NCBI GenBank assembly: GCA_946533395.1
Contig: CAMNBU010000012.1
Location: forward strand, 1 to 60,838
Reading direction: 5' to 3'
DNA from: UBA4292 sp002395865
GTDB lineage: Bacteria > Bacillota > Clostridia > Lachnospirales > Lachnospiraceae
Length of the DNA stretch: 60,838 nt
The first letter of the stretch is position 1. Each line of letters opens with the position of its first letter. The notes beneath the pieces are model-generated. The model saw only the letters and a list, made by a program, of their open reading frames with translations, was not told the DNA's origin and ran no database searches. The position numbers and the translations under genes were made by a program. Of the stretch, positions 34,178 through 43,099 are shown one piece after another.

Positions 34178-35284
34178 ATGAAGAATAAAAACAACGGATG
34201 GAAATTATTTGCGCTGGTCGAGCTGGCGCTGATCATCACAGCGGCGGTCATATGCGTAATGACGGCCGGGCAGGGCGGAAAGAACAATAAAAACGAGCCC
34301 GCCGACGGATACGATGATATATATATCAATGGCGGTCAGAAGAGAAAGCTGATCATCGATACCGATACCGGAGCGGACGACGCTTCCGCGCTGATACTTG
34401 CGGCGAAGAATAAAAACGTCGATATACTCGGCGTGACCACGCTGGCGGGTAATGTAGATTTAAAGCAGAGCGTTAAAAATGCCCTGATGGCGCTTGAGGT
34501 GGCCGGCTGTGACGCGAAGGTGTACAGGGGCAGTGAGCAGAGATTTGACGGGGCACAGATAAACGCGTTTTCTGTGTTCGGAAGTGACGGTATGGGCGAC
34601 GCGGGACTGATCTCACCTAAGGGCAGTGCCGAGCAGACAGATGCGGTCGATTTCATTCTGGAGACCGTGAGCAGGTACCCGGGCGAGGTCGAACTGGTGG
34701 CGCTTGGTCCCGCTACAAATATCGCGAACGCGATCAAGAAGGACCCCGAGACCATGAAAAAGGTAAAGATGATATGGTCGATGGGTACAGCGGGCTTCGG
34801 ACCCGGAAATGCCTCCCCCGTGGCGGAATTCAATGTATACGGAGATGCGAAGGCATATAAGTACATGCTGGAGTCGGGTCTCCCGGTCACTGTTATAGGA
34901 CTGGATATGTGCGACGGTGACGCAATGTGGACGGGTGCGCAGTTTGCGGAGCTTGAAAAAGCCGGCGCGACAGGCAGCTTCGTGGCGAGATCCTTCGCCA
35001 AGATCAGGGAGTTCTACGCGTCAAACGGCAGCGCCGATGCGACCATGAACTGCGACTCTCTCGCGATGACATGCGTGCTCTATCCCGGTTTTATAAAGGA
35101 CAGCGTCAAGACCCACGGCAGCTGCATCACGGACGAGGGCGAGTGCTACGCGCAGGTGCTCTTCTACAAGGAGGGTTTCACCTACGATCTGGTGAAGAAC
35201 GATTTCGATCACAATGTAACGGTCGTAACAGATGCCGACAAGGCTAATTATTTCGGGATATATCTGAAGGCTGTGTCGGAGTGA
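34178..35284 (+). CDS. Membrane-anchored inosine-uridine nucleoside hydrolase family protein
   Basis: A 368-residue protein. An N-terminal helix (FALVELALIITAAVICVMT) anchors it or serves as a signal. The rest is the IUNH fold with the calcium/ribose motif LIIDTDTGADDASAL and GVTTLAGN. Most family members are cytosolic, so the extracytoplasmic location suggests scavenging of external nucleosides. There is no clear SD sequence before the ATG. A hairpin follows it. Confidence 0.85.
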   Translation: MKNKNNGWKLFALVELALIITAAVICVMTAGQGGKNNKNEPADGYDDIYINGGQKRKLIIDTDTGADDASALILAAKNKNVDILGVTTLAGNVDLKQSVKNALMALEVAGCDAKVYRGSEQRFDGAQINAFSVFGSDGMGDAGLISPKGSAEQTDAVDFILETVSRYPGEVELVALGPATNIANAIKKDPETMKKVKMIWSMGTAGFGPGNASPVAEFNVYGDAKAYKYMLESGLPVTVIGLDMCDGDAMWTGAQFAELEKAGATGSFVARSFAKIREFYASNGSADATMNCDSLAMTCVLYPGFIKDSVKTHGSCITDEGECYAQVLFYKEGFTYDLVKNDFDHNVTVVTDADKANYFGIYLKAVSE

Positions 35285-35311
35285 TGAAAGGTTTAGTATA
35301 ATTATAAACGG

Positions 35312-35336
35312 AGGGCTGTCATATGGCAGCCCTTTA
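35312..35336 (+). terminator. Probable terminator after the nucleoside hydrolase gene
   Basis: AGGGCTGTC / GGCAGCCCT stem with an ATAT loop, followed by TTTAGTC. It also faces the minus-strand gene that ends at 35437. Confidence 0.65.
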
Positions 35337-35347
35337 GTCATCTATAT

Positions 35348-35440
35348 GTGGTTCTAATAGCAGACGTCCGTCACATGAGCAAAAACCGATGCATTTGGCA
35401 GAGGTTTTGCGAATGGGATGGGCGGGTGCTGAATAGTTAC
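35348..35440 (-). mobile_element. Partial copy of the MITE-like repeat
   Basis: 93 bases match the first 93 bases of the element at 28304 in reverse orientation with two mismatches. It keeps one terminal end (GCTGAATAGTTAC). The other half is absent. The terminal end supplies the TAA stop codon of the minus-strand gene next to it. Confidence 0.8.
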
Positions 35441-36171
35441 TTTGTAAGTTTTTTCCGCGCCGTAATGCATCCCGCCGCGGCGATGGCGGCTGTGATAAGG
35501 ATGTAAATGTACGCGGGCGCGGTGTCCGATGTCGGAGCCGCGGCGTCGTCGATCTGGCCGAGTGCCACGTAGACGTCGTAGTAATCATCGTAGAGACCGA
35601 GGCAGGCGTCCATTCCGGGGTTCGGGCTGAAGGCTTTCTGCGCGACAGTCTCCCACGAGCCGTACTGCGCGTACAGCTCATCGGGAAGGGGGCCTTCTTC
35701 ATGACCATACTTCTCAAGGTTTCGGGCCTTAAGCTTTTCGAGTGCTTCGGGGTCGTCTGCAACGGCTGCCAGGCGAAGCTCATTTCGCTTTGTGCTTACG
35801 GCTCTGGCGATCTCCTCGGCAGTATTGCCCGCGGCCGACATCTCCCCGAGAAGTGTGTACATGGCTTCGATGCTCTTGTGGTATGCGATGCGCTCCTGAC
35901 GCCAGCCTTCCACCTTCTCCGCGTCGGACCAGTCCTCGTCGGCGTAGACTGCGAGGCTTCCCGTGGTGCTTGGCCTGTAGCCGTAGACGGCTTCATCGTC
36001 CCTGACGATATCGGCTGCGGCGTGAGGGTTGTCGAGCGGGTCGTGCTCGTAGGTGAACCCCCCGGCTGCCGCGCTGAAGCTGATGCACAGGATAAGGGTA
36101 AGGGCGAGTAGAACGCACGACCAAGCCCTTTCGGTACCTGAATGTCTGATTTGCGTTAAATTGGATATCAT
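35437..36171 (-). CDS. Secreted or membrane-anchored protein of unknown function
   Basis: The only convincing minus-strand gene, about 244 residues from ATG 36171 (AAAGGAG lies 7 bases upstream on that strand; a longer frame starts at 36228). The N-terminus has a signal-type helix (CVLLALTLILCISFSAAAGG) and the C-terminus a transmembrane helix (AYIYILITAAIAAAGCI) with a basic tail ARKKLTK. The middle is acidic and helical (WSDAEKVEGWRQERIAYHKS). No family is recognised. Its stop codon lies within the MITE-like repeat, so the last residues could have been altered by the insertion. Confidence 0.7.
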   Translation of the reverse strand: MISNLTQIRHSGTERAWSCVLLALTLILCISFSAAAGGFTYEHDPLDNPHAAADIVRDDEAVYGYRPSTTGSLAVYADEDWSDAEKVEGWRQERIAYHKSIEAMYTLLGEMSAAGNTAEEIARAVSTKRNELRLAAVADDPEALEKLKARNLEKYGHEEGPLPDELYAQYGSWETVAQKAFSPNPGMDACLGLYDDYYDVYVALGQIDDAAAPTSDTAPAYIYILITAAIAAAGCITARKKLTK

Positions 36172-36250
36172 TTGCATGCTCCTTTCAATTGTTGCATAAA
36201 TAATAGCACAGTTTGCGCAGAATTTCAAATAAAACTATGGTAAAGAATCG

Positions 36251-36279
36251 TTGACATAGCTGCGCGCAGATTGTATATT
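36251..36279 (+). promoter_or_regulatory. Sigma-A promoter of the PfkB-fusion gene
   Basis: TTGACA (36251-36256), 17 bases and TATATT (36274-36279). A GGGAGG ribosome site follows shortly. Confidence 0.9.
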
Positions 36280-36314
36280 TTTGAGGGAGGAGTTGCAGAT
36301 CGTCAGGGAGGGTA

Positions 36315-38084
36315 ATGACTATGAACTGTGATGCTTATCTGTTTGGACAGGTGCTTGCGACACATTCGTTTCTGCTTCGGGGCGGTTTTCTGAAGCCGGA
36401 TGAGTATTCGGAGATAGACGCGCACTACTGCCTGCCCGGAGGGGAGACCGGTACAGCGGCCACGGTCCTGAGCAGCCTGGGCGTATCGGCCAGGATGGAC
36501 GGAACATGGCTCGGAACGGATGTGGCGCCGCTGCTTAAGGACTTTTATAAGGATAAAAATGTGGACCTGTCGCTCATGCACTGCACGGACGAGACGGGAG
36601 TGGTCGATTATGTGGTTATCGCGGGACTCGTCAGGTCGCCGATGGGGAGGTTTCAGACCCTGTTCTCCTCGGGAAAGAGGTGGTGGAACATACCCGAGGA
36701 GGAAGACATAAGGGGCTGTAAGGTTGCGGCGATAGACCCGTATTTCGGGGAGGCTTCTCTTCGCGCGGCCGATATCTGCGGGAGGCTGGGCGTGCCCTAT
36801 GTCACGATAGACTGTGCGCACGATTCGCCTCTTCACGCGGGTGCCGCTGTCAATGCGGTCTCGGTGGAATTTGCATCGCAGCACTATGCGGGTATGGCTC
36901 CCGAGGAGATTATGGCGCTGCTTCAGGAGAGTACCGACGGGCTCGTGATACTCACGCAGGGCGCGGGTGAGATGCTCTACGGCAGGAAGGGCGAAGAGAT
37001 AAAGCGGATGAAGCCTTTTTCGGTGGAGGTAAAGAGCACGCTCGGCGCGGGTGATACATTCAAGGCCGGATGCGTGTACGGACTGTTAAAGGGCATGAGT
37101 GACGATGAACTGGTGCGGTTTGCGAGCGCGTGCGCCGGGGTGGCAATATCGAGATTTCCGCTGCCGCTTTATCCGCCGAAGACAGAAGAGGTTAATGCGC
37201 TTATAAATACACAGAAACAGGAGTGGGAAATGGATCAGGACACGTTCGTACAGAGGTACATCGTTTCGAAAGATCTTAAGGCTAAGCTGAAGGAGAGCGG
37301 ACACAGGTTCTCGGAACGCGAGATGGCTGCGATCATCTGGAACAGCACTGAGCCGATAGGGGTAAGGCTTGCGGATCTGGGAGATATAGCCGCTTCCACG
37401 GACGATAAGTCCCTGGCGGAGCAGATAGGTAAAAGGCTCTCGTTCGAGAAGGACGCACAGGAGCTCTTCACTAATGATACGCAGGGCTATGTCTATGCGC
37501 TGAACTCGCTTGAATTTGCCCCCGAGGAGGATATCGTGGGATACTACGCGAAGTCCGGACTCGCTTATGAGGAGGGCTGTAAGCTTGGTGCGGATTTCGA
37601 GATAGTGAAGTATCAGGTCATATCGGAGGGAAGTGTAAGACAGAAGTCCATCATTATCAGCTCTCCCTTGATGGGAGAAGACGCTTCTGCGGAGGCGGAG
37701 GGATACGACTCCTGCGTTGCGAAGGCCTGCTACGACAGCGACGGCACTCTGACGGGACTGTGGTCGAGGGAGCCCGGCGAGGAGAGATACAGGGAAGTTC
37801 ATACATTGGATAACAAATGGTATGAGAACAGCTATGTAGTATTTCCTGAGGTGTTTTCTGAGGGCGATCCGGTCAGAGTCGTGGGAACGGATGAAGATAT
37901 GAATGGAAGAACGGGGCGGATAGCGAAAATGCGGTTCGGCCACGCGGAAATGAATGCGAGAGCCACCGCTGATGGCGCTTTCGAGGACTACAGCGACGCT
38001 GCCCTCATAGTGGAATTCATGGATGAGATAACGGGTGAGATCTGCCATATGCATGTGAACCCGATATTTTTGGAGAAAGTCTGA
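36315..38084 (+). CDS. PfkB-family carbohydrate kinase fused to an unknown C-terminal domain
   Basis: 589 residues, about twice a normal PfkB kinase. Residues 1-300 are the ribokinase fold: GGETGTAATVLSSLGV near the N-terminus and STLGAGDTFKAGCVYGL with catalytic Asp247. Residues ~306-589 match nothing I know; the stretch FSEGDPVRVVGTDEDMNGR has a KOW/SH3-like look. An in-frame ATG at codon 306 (37230) is preceded by AGGAG with 6-base spacing, so the C-terminal part may also be made alone. The sugar is unknown. It opens a probable operon with the next two genes, which concern a CotH lipoprotein and a glucosidase. Confidence 0.8.
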   Translation: MTMNCDAYLFGQVLATHSFLLRGGFLKPDEYSEIDAHYCLPGGETGTAATVLSSLGVSARMDGTWLGTDVAPLLKDFYKDKNVDLSLMHCTDETGVVDYVVIAGLVRSPMGRFQTLFSSGKRWWNIPEEEDIRGCKVAAIDPYFGEASLRAADICGRLGVPYVTIDCAHDSPLHAGAAVNAVSVEFASQHYAGMAPEEIMALLQESTDGLVILTQGAGEMLYGRKGEEIKRMKPFSVEVKSTLGAGDTFKAGCVYGLLKGMSDDELVRFASACAGVAISRFPLPLYPPKTEEVNALINTQKQEWEMDQDTFVQRYIVSKDLKAKLKESGHRFSEREMAAIIWNSTEPIGVRLADLGDIAASTDDKSLAEQIGKRLSFEKDAQELFTNDTQGYVYALNSLEFAPEEDIVGYYAKSGLAYEEGCKLGADFEIVKYQVISEGSVRQKSIIISSPLMGEDASAEAEGYDSCVAKACYDSDGTLTGLWSREPGEERYREVHTLDNKWYENSYVVFPEVFSEGDPVRVVGTDEDMNGRTGRIAKMRFGHAEMNARATADGAFEDYSDAALIVEFMDEITGEICHMHVNPIFLEKV

Positions 38085-38131
38085 GTTAAGAAAAGCGGTA
38101 ACGGGATAAGAGGAAAACACAGGAGGGACGC

Positions 38132-40570
38132 ATGAGAAGACGCGCCGTAATGATCATATCCATATGTGCGGCTCTGACGTTTTCTTCGTGCGCCCTTTAT
38201 CCAGAGCAGCTGCCGCAGGCGACGGTATATGACAGAGGTTCTCAGCCGCCTTCGGGCGGGGCGGATGTGACGACCTCCCCGGATGCAACAGGGAGCGAAG
38301 CGGAGGAACCGGAGGCTCACACGAGTGAGAACGGCGACCCCGAGGTCATTATAATAGACCCGAATATCCACAGAGAGACTGCAAAAAGCGGTGAGGAGGA
38401 GACGACCGGACAGGAGCCGCGCAATACTGCGCTCATCACGGCGTCCCACCCCTCCGGGTACTACGATGAGAGCTTTACACTTAGGCTCGAGTGCGAAGGT
38501 GAATTTGCGGACGCGAAGATCTATTACACATTAGACGGCGACGACCCCGACGAGGAGGCCTTTCTGTACACGGACGGCATAGCCATAATGAAGACGGGGG
38601 ACGTGAAGCTATACCCTGTCAGGGCGGTGGCGATAGCGGGCGAGCGCGCGAGCAGGGTTCTCGACCTGACATATGTTCTGTGCGACGCGGACAGCTTCGC
38701 GAGGGAGCTCGATATCGTGAGCCTGACGAGCGATTCCGAGGGACTCTACGACTATTACCGCGGCATTATGGTGCCAGGATACATCCACGACAAGAATGTG
38801 GAGGAGGGCAATACCGAGGGCTTCATACGCGGCAATTACAGCATGGAGGGCGATGAGTGGGTGAGACCCGCGCATATCACCATGCTGGGTGACGGGGAGG
38901 TGTTCGTGGACCAGAACGTCGGTATAGCCATAGCGGGCAATACCTCCGCTCTGCACAACACGAAGTCCTTCAATGTGAGCGCCGGGAAGGAGTACGACGA
39001 GGAGAACACTCATATCACATTCGAGAGATATGACTACCGGAACAAGACGGCGCCGTACTCGTTCGTCACGAACTACAAAAAGCTGCGGCTGCGGTCGGGT
39101 TCGCAGGATATGCCTACGGGGAACATCCGCTCGGCGGTCATTTCCAGACTCTGCGAGGCGATGGGTTTTGACGGCTGCACGGCCACGCACAGGGCACTGG
39201 TGTTTTTGAACGGTGAGTTCTACGGCATCTTCGACATACAGCAGAATTACACCGACCGCTTTCTCTCCAGACGCTTCGGGCTGCCTGACAAGGAGAAGGT
39301 GTATAGATTAAAGAGCGGCGAGGACGAGATCATAGACTCGACTCTTGGTATACGAAAACTCTTCGTGAAGGATCTGGACGACCCCGCGAACAGGGAGGCT
39401 GTAGAGGCTATCGTGGACATGGACGATATGATGCGCTACTACGCGCTCAATATCTTCTGCAACAACACCGACTGGCCTCAGAACAACTATCAGATGTGGA
39501 AGTACGAGGGCGAGTACGTTCCCGGCAATCCGTACACCGACGGGAGATGGAGATTTCTCGAGTTCGACACGGACATCACCTTCCAGTCGGAGGATTCACC
39601 CGAGATGTTCCCCGGCAGCAGGGGGGATATGTTCGAGTTCATGCTTACGGACGGGATGTTCAGGTGCATGAGCATGTTCGACGAGGTTATAAGCTCCGAT
39701 TACTACAGAAACTATTTCCTGTGCATGATGTGCGATTATTTCGGGACCGCTTTTTCGCAGGAGAGCTTAAGGAGCATAATAGAGGGCGAGAGGAGTCTCA
39801 TAGAAAGAGCCGAGAAGGAGACCGCCCATCCCACGGTATACGAGACATGGGAGAAGGAGTCTGCCGCGGTGCTCACGCAGGCGCTGAAGAGGCAGGACGA
39901 GCTGGAGGCACTTTTTGAGGAGTATCTGGGCGTGGACTGCTCCGATGTCTACACCGTAAATGTGAAGGGAACCCAGGGCTGCGTCATACGCGTAAATCAC
40001 ACGATAAGCGTCTTCCCGGGACAGGAGTACAGCGCGACATATTACCGCGGTACGAGAGCGCTCATCGAGGTCCTGCCGTCACCCGGCTACAGTGTGCAGG
40101 GAGTCAATGCGGGCGCGGTATTTTTAGCAGGCGGAGAGAATTATGTCAGCCCCGAGGTCTGCGGGACCGACCCGGTAAAGGTCGAAGCGGTTCTGTCGCG
40201 CGAGGAGAAGGCGCTCGTGATCGATGCCGTATACCTGTACGAACACGGCGATTATGTGGACATATACAATGCGGGAACGCAGGAGGCGGTGCTCTCGGAC
40301 TGCTATCTGAGCGATGATCCGGAGCTGCTTCTTAAGTCCAGGCTGCCGCAGACCACTCTGGCGCCGGGGCAGACACTGAGACTGTACGGAAAGGACAATG
40401 AGGAGGCAGTTCCTCACATTTCCTTTAATATAAGTAAGAACGAGACTATCTATCTCACGGGACCGAAGCTGGCACAGCTGGATATGGTCTACGCGGGAGA
40501 TATAGAGGAGAACGAGTGCTTTAAAAGACTTGAACACAGCGCGGTGTGGAACTACGCAGCACAACAATAA
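38132..40570 (+). CDS. CotH-family protein, lipoprotein with lamin-tail domain
   Basis: An 812-residue lipoprotein (signal MRRRAVMIISICAALTFSSC, lipidated Cys20). After an acidic low-complexity linker comes a chitobiase-like beta domain (YYDESFTLRLECEGEF and YYTLDGDDPD) and a CotH-type atypical kinase domain (NTKSFNVSAGKEYDE, LRLRSGSQDM and GEFYGIFDIQQNYTDRFL). The C-terminus is a lamin-tail-like domain (VIDAVYLYEHGDYVDIYNAG). CotH kinases phosphorylate spore-coat or secreted proteins in Bacillus. Here it would act on the cell surface. GGAGG is upstream. Confidence 0.85.
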   Translation: MRRRAVMIISICAALTFSSCALYPEQLPQATVYDRGSQPPSGGADVTTSPDATGSEAEEPEAHTSENGDPEVIIIDPNIHRETAKSGEEETTGQEPRNTALITASHPSGYYDESFTLRLECEGEFADAKIYYTLDGDDPDEEAFLYTDGIAIMKTGDVKLYPVRAVAIAGERASRVLDLTYVLCDADSFARELDIVSLTSDSEGLYDYYRGIMVPGYIHDKNVEEGNTEGFIRGNYSMEGDEWVRPAHITMLGDGEVFVDQNVGIAIAGNTSALHNTKSFNVSAGKEYDEENTHITFERYDYRNKTAPYSFVTNYKKLRLRSGSQDMPTGNIRSAVISRLCEAMGFDGCTATHRALVFLNGEFYGIFDIQQNYTDRFLSRRFGLPDKEKVYRLKSGEDEIIDSTLGIRKLFVKDLDDPANREAVEAIVDMDDMMRYYALNIFCNNTDWPQNNYQMWKYEGEYVPGNPYTDGRWRFLEFDTDITFQSEDSPEMFPGSRGDMFEFMLTDGMFRCMSMFDEVISSDYYRNYFLCMMCDYFGTAFSQESLRSIIEGERSLIERAEKETAHPTVYETWEKESAAVLTQALKRQDELEALFEEYLGVDCSDVYTVNVKGTQGCVIRVNHTISVFPGQEYSATYYRGTRALIEVLPSPGYSVQGVNAGAVFLAGGENYVSPEVCGTDPVKVEAVLSREEKALVIDAVYLYEHGDYVDIYNAGTQEAVLSDCYLSDDPELLLKSRLPQTTLAPGQTLRLYGKDNEEAVPHISFNISKNETIYLTGPKLAQLDMVYAGDIEENECFKRLEHSAVWNYAAQQ

Positions 40571-40584
40571 GGAGACATGGAACT

Positions 40585-42120
40585 ATGAGGAAGACAAAGC
40601 AGCCGAAATGGCTTGAGAACGCAGTATTTTACGAGATATATCCGCAGTCGTTTTGCGACACGAACGCGGACGGAATAGGTGATTTCCAGGGAATAATCGA
40701 CAGACTTGACTACATACAGGAGCTCGGGTGCAACGCGATATGGATGAACCCCTGCTACATGTCCCCCTTCCTTGACGCGGGCTATGACATATCGGACTAT
40801 TACAGGACTGCACCCAGATACGGCACGAACGCGGACATCAAGAGGCTTTTTGACGAGCTTCATAAAAGGGGCATGCACATCCTCCTGGATCTGGTGCCCG
40901 GACACACCTCGTGGGATCACCCGTGGTTCAAGGAGTCGTGCAAGGCGGCTAAAAATGAGTTCACCGACCGCTATATCTGGACCGACAGCACGTGGGAGGG
41001 ACCCGAGAACATGGGAAGCCTGCACGGCATCTCCGAGAGATGCGGCTCGGTGGGCGTGAATTTCTTTTCACACCAGCCGGCGCTCAACTACGGCTACTAC
41101 AAGACCAAGAAGCCGTGGGAGCAGAAGATGAACGATCCGGGACCCGCAGCCACGCTCGAGGCGATGATGGATGTTATGCGCTTCTGGCTGAAGCTCGGCT
41201 GCGACGGCTTCAGATGCGATATGGCGCACTCACTCGTAAAGCGCGACGAGAACGCGAAGGGAACGATCGCTATATGGAATAAGATAAGGAAGTTCCTCGA
41301 TGTGGAGTTCCCCGACGCCGCCATGGTCAGCGAGTGGGGCGAGCCGGACAAGTCGCTCGCGGGGGGCTTTCACATGGATTTCCTGCTGCACTTCGGACCC
41401 TCGCACTATAACGATCTGTTCCGCTGCGATGAGCCGTTCTTCTGCACGCGCGGCAAGGGCAGCGCGAAGCAGTTCGTGAAGACCTATGTGGGCAATTACG
41501 AGAAGACCGGCGGCAAGGGTCTCATCTGCATACCTTCCGGCAATCATGACATGAGCAGGCTCTCATACCAGCTCGAGACGTGCGAGCTGCCGCTCGCGTT
41601 TGCGTTCATACTGTCGATGCCGGGCGCGCCCTTCATCTACTACGGCGACGAGATAGGTATGCGCTACCTGCCCGACATCCCCTCGGTGGAGGGCGGCTAC
41701 GAGCGCACAGGCTCCAGAACTCCCATGCAGTGGGACAGGAGCGCCAATGCGGGCTTCTCCGCCGCCCCCGCAGATGCGCTCTACATCCGCATCGACCCGG
41801 ATGAGAACCGACCCGACGCGGCGTCGCAGATGAAGGATCCCGCATCCCTCTGGAACAGCGTGAAGAGCATGATCGCCTTCCGCCGGAGACACACCTGCCT
41901 TCAGAGCATGGGCGAGGTCGAGTTCATCTCAGACACATATCCTCTTATATATAGAAGAAAGGACAAAAACGAGTCCATACTCGTGATCATCCAGCCCGCC
42001 GACGCGCTCGCGCAGGTGAAGACCTCAGGCGAGATCCTCTTCACTGTCGGTTCCGGTGCAGAGATAAAGGACGGCGTGTGCACAGTTAACGGTGTCAGCG
42101 CAGTGTTTATTAAGGAGTGA
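40585..42120 (+). CDS. GH13 alpha-glucosidase/oligo-1,6-glucosidase family enzyme
   Basis: A 511-residue cytosolic glycoside hydrolase. It starts at ATG 40585, 10 bases after AAGGAG. Catalytic residues are nucleophile Asp212 (GFRCDMAHS), acid Glu250 (MVSEWGEP) and Asp322 (SGNHDMSR). The N-terminus FYEIYPQSFCDTNADGIGD is typical of GH13 subfamilies acting on short alpha-glucans. The exact specificity (alpha-1,4, alpha-1,6 or a trehalose-type bond) cannot be read. It lies downstream of the CotH gene with a 14-base gap and ends the operon. Confidence 0.92.
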   Translation: MRKTKQPKWLENAVFYEIYPQSFCDTNADGIGDFQGIIDRLDYIQELGCNAIWMNPCYMSPFLDAGYDISDYYRTAPRYGTNADIKRLFDELHKRGMHILLDLVPGHTSWDHPWFKESCKAAKNEFTDRYIWTDSTWEGPENMGSLHGISERCGSVGVNFFSHQPALNYGYYKTKKPWEQKMNDPGPAATLEAMMDVMRFWLKLGCDGFRCDMAHSLVKRDENAKGTIAIWNKIRKFLDVEFPDAAMVSEWGEPDKSLAGGFHMDFLLHFGPSHYNDLFRCDEPFFCTRGKGSAKQFVKTYVGNYEKTGGKGLICIPSGNHDMSRLSYQLETCELPLAFAFILSMPGAPFIYYGDEIGMRYLPDIPSVEGGYERTGSRTPMQWDRSANAGFSAAPADALYIRIDPDENRPDAASQMKDPASLWNSVKSMIAFRRRHTCLQSMGEVEFISDTYPLIYRRKDKNESILVIIQPADALAQVKTSGEILFTVGSGAEIKDGVCTVNGVSAVFIKE

Positions 42121-42141
42121 TGCTTTTTTGTACATCATGCC

Positions 42142-42228
42142 TGTCATTCTGAGCGAGCGCAGCGAGTCGAAGAATCTATTCAGGAAAGATCCTTCGACTC
42201 GTCCCTGCGGGACTCGCTCAGGATGACA
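42142..42228. repeat. Imperfect palindromic intergenic repeat
   Basis: Left arm TGTCATTCTGAGCGAGCGCA and onward to 42177; right arm from 42187, containing CTTCGACTCG and ending CAGGATGACA at 42228. The two arms are inverted with a 6-base insertion in the right arm. Very similar palindromes are dispersed through many gut bacterial genomes (from memory). It could fold as RNA or be a MITE-like relic. Confidence 0.7.
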
Positions 42229-42266
42229 ATAATTCTTGTGGGCGTTCTTACCATCAGCCCGGAGCG

Positions 42267-42330
42267 CGTGAAAATATTTCCCTCGGAGCACATTTCCCGT
42301 GCTCTGTGCTCCGAGGGAAATATTTTTACG
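42267..42330. repeat. Long stable hairpin repeat
   Basis: 25-base arms from CGTGAAAATATTTCCCTCGG (42267-42291) and its complement ending TATTTTTACG (42306-42330), with one mismatch and a 14-base loop. It could be a bidirectional terminator for the glucosidase gene or a repeat unit. Confidence 0.7.
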
Positions 42331-42361
42331 TGATACGGGCGTGGAGTCATGAAATGATAAA

Positions 42362-42381
42362 TTGTACGAAAAAAAGTACAA
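42362..42381. other. Short inverted repeat before the S10 promoter
   Basis: TTGTAC and GTACAA arms surround GAAAAAAA. The position, just upstream of the likely promoter, suggests either a weak regulator site or chance. Confidence 0.3.
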
Positions 42382-42395
42382 GAAAAACAAAAATA

Positions 42396-42425
42396 TTGAT
42401 TGCATCGAAGAGATGATTGTAGTAA
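42396..42425 (+). promoter_or_regulatory. Candidate promoter of the S10 operon
   Basis: TTGATT (42396-42401), 18 bases and TAGTAA (42420-42425). The -10 box is weak. Confidence 0.4.
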
Positions 42426-42431
42426 TATGTC

Positions 42432-42675
42432 TCGTGCTGTGACATGATAGCTGTGAAGCGTGAGGTTGCTGCCGATAGGCAGGTTTTTCCGTGGAGCGAA
42501 TGTCAAGGGGTCAAAGACCCGCAAACCTGACGACAAGTCACTGTACCACAATCATCTGCTTCGGGCAGAAATGACGTGTTATCCGGCATAAGCTGAACAG
42601 CCGCGATACACACGGGTAAGTGTACAGTCACCAACTTGTCGTACTTTAAAAAGTGCGAAGGAGGCGACTTTTTTT
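42432..42675 (+). ncRNA. Structured leader of the S10 operon
   Basis: About 240 bases rich in helices: CTGCC/GGCAG (42469-42482), GGGTC/GACCC (42508-42520), CAGGTTT/AAACCTG (42480-42486 and 42523-42529) which competes with the first stem, and a long helix CGACAAGT/ACTTGTCG (42531-42538, 42634-42641) continued by ACTGTAC/GTACAGT. Just before the start, AAAAAGTGCG / CGACTTTTT (42648-42657, 42665-42673) forms a stem with the AAGGAGG ribosome site in its loop and a T-tract after it. The arrangement fits autoregulation by a ribosomal protein, but the family is not recognised. Confidence 0.65.
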
Positions 42676-42993
42676 ATGGCAAATCAAGTAATGAGAATCA
42701 CACTCAAGGCGTATGATCACAAGCTCATCGACCAGTCGGCAGCAAGGATCATCGAGACCGCCAAGAAAACAGGAGCAGGAGTATCAGGTCCCGTTCCGCT
42801 TCCCACAAAGAGGGAGGTAATCACCATCATCAGAGCTGTCCACAAGTACAAGGACTCCAGAGAGCAGTTCGAGCAGAGGACACACAAGAGACTTATCGAT
42901 ATCATAGCACCCGGCCCCAAGACTGTTGAGTCACTCAGCAAGCTTGAGCTTCCCGCAGGTGTTTATATTGATATAAAGATGAAGAACAAGTAA
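42676..42993 (+). CDS. rpsJ: 30S ribosomal protein S10
   Basis: 105 residues starting MANQVMRITLKAYDHKLIDQ, with the conserved GPVPLPTKREVITI loop. It opens the long ribosomal cluster. Its ribosome site AAGGAGG is 11 bases from the ATG and lies in the loop of a hairpin. A 12-bp palindrome (GGCGCATGCGCC, 43014-43025) follows in the gap to rplC. Confidence 0.98.
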   Translation: MANQVMRITLKAYDHKLIDQSAARIIETAKKTGAGVSGPVPLPTKREVITIIRAVHKYKDSREQFEQRTHKRLIDIIAPGPKTVESLSKLELPAGVYIDIKMKNK

Positions 42994-43099
42994 TATCCTG
43001 ATGAGCCCCTTCTGGCGCATGCGCCGCTTCAGCAGAGGAAGGCTTGACTAGGATGATCGTCATGAGACGATCCGCTGTAGAAAAAACAGGAGGTAAGAA

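Noticed and set aside
42432..42675. Cobalamin or other known riboswitch in the rpsJ leader
   Set aside because: No known riboswitch core was recognised, and the gene downstream is a ribosomal protein, so it is reported as an unassigned leader.
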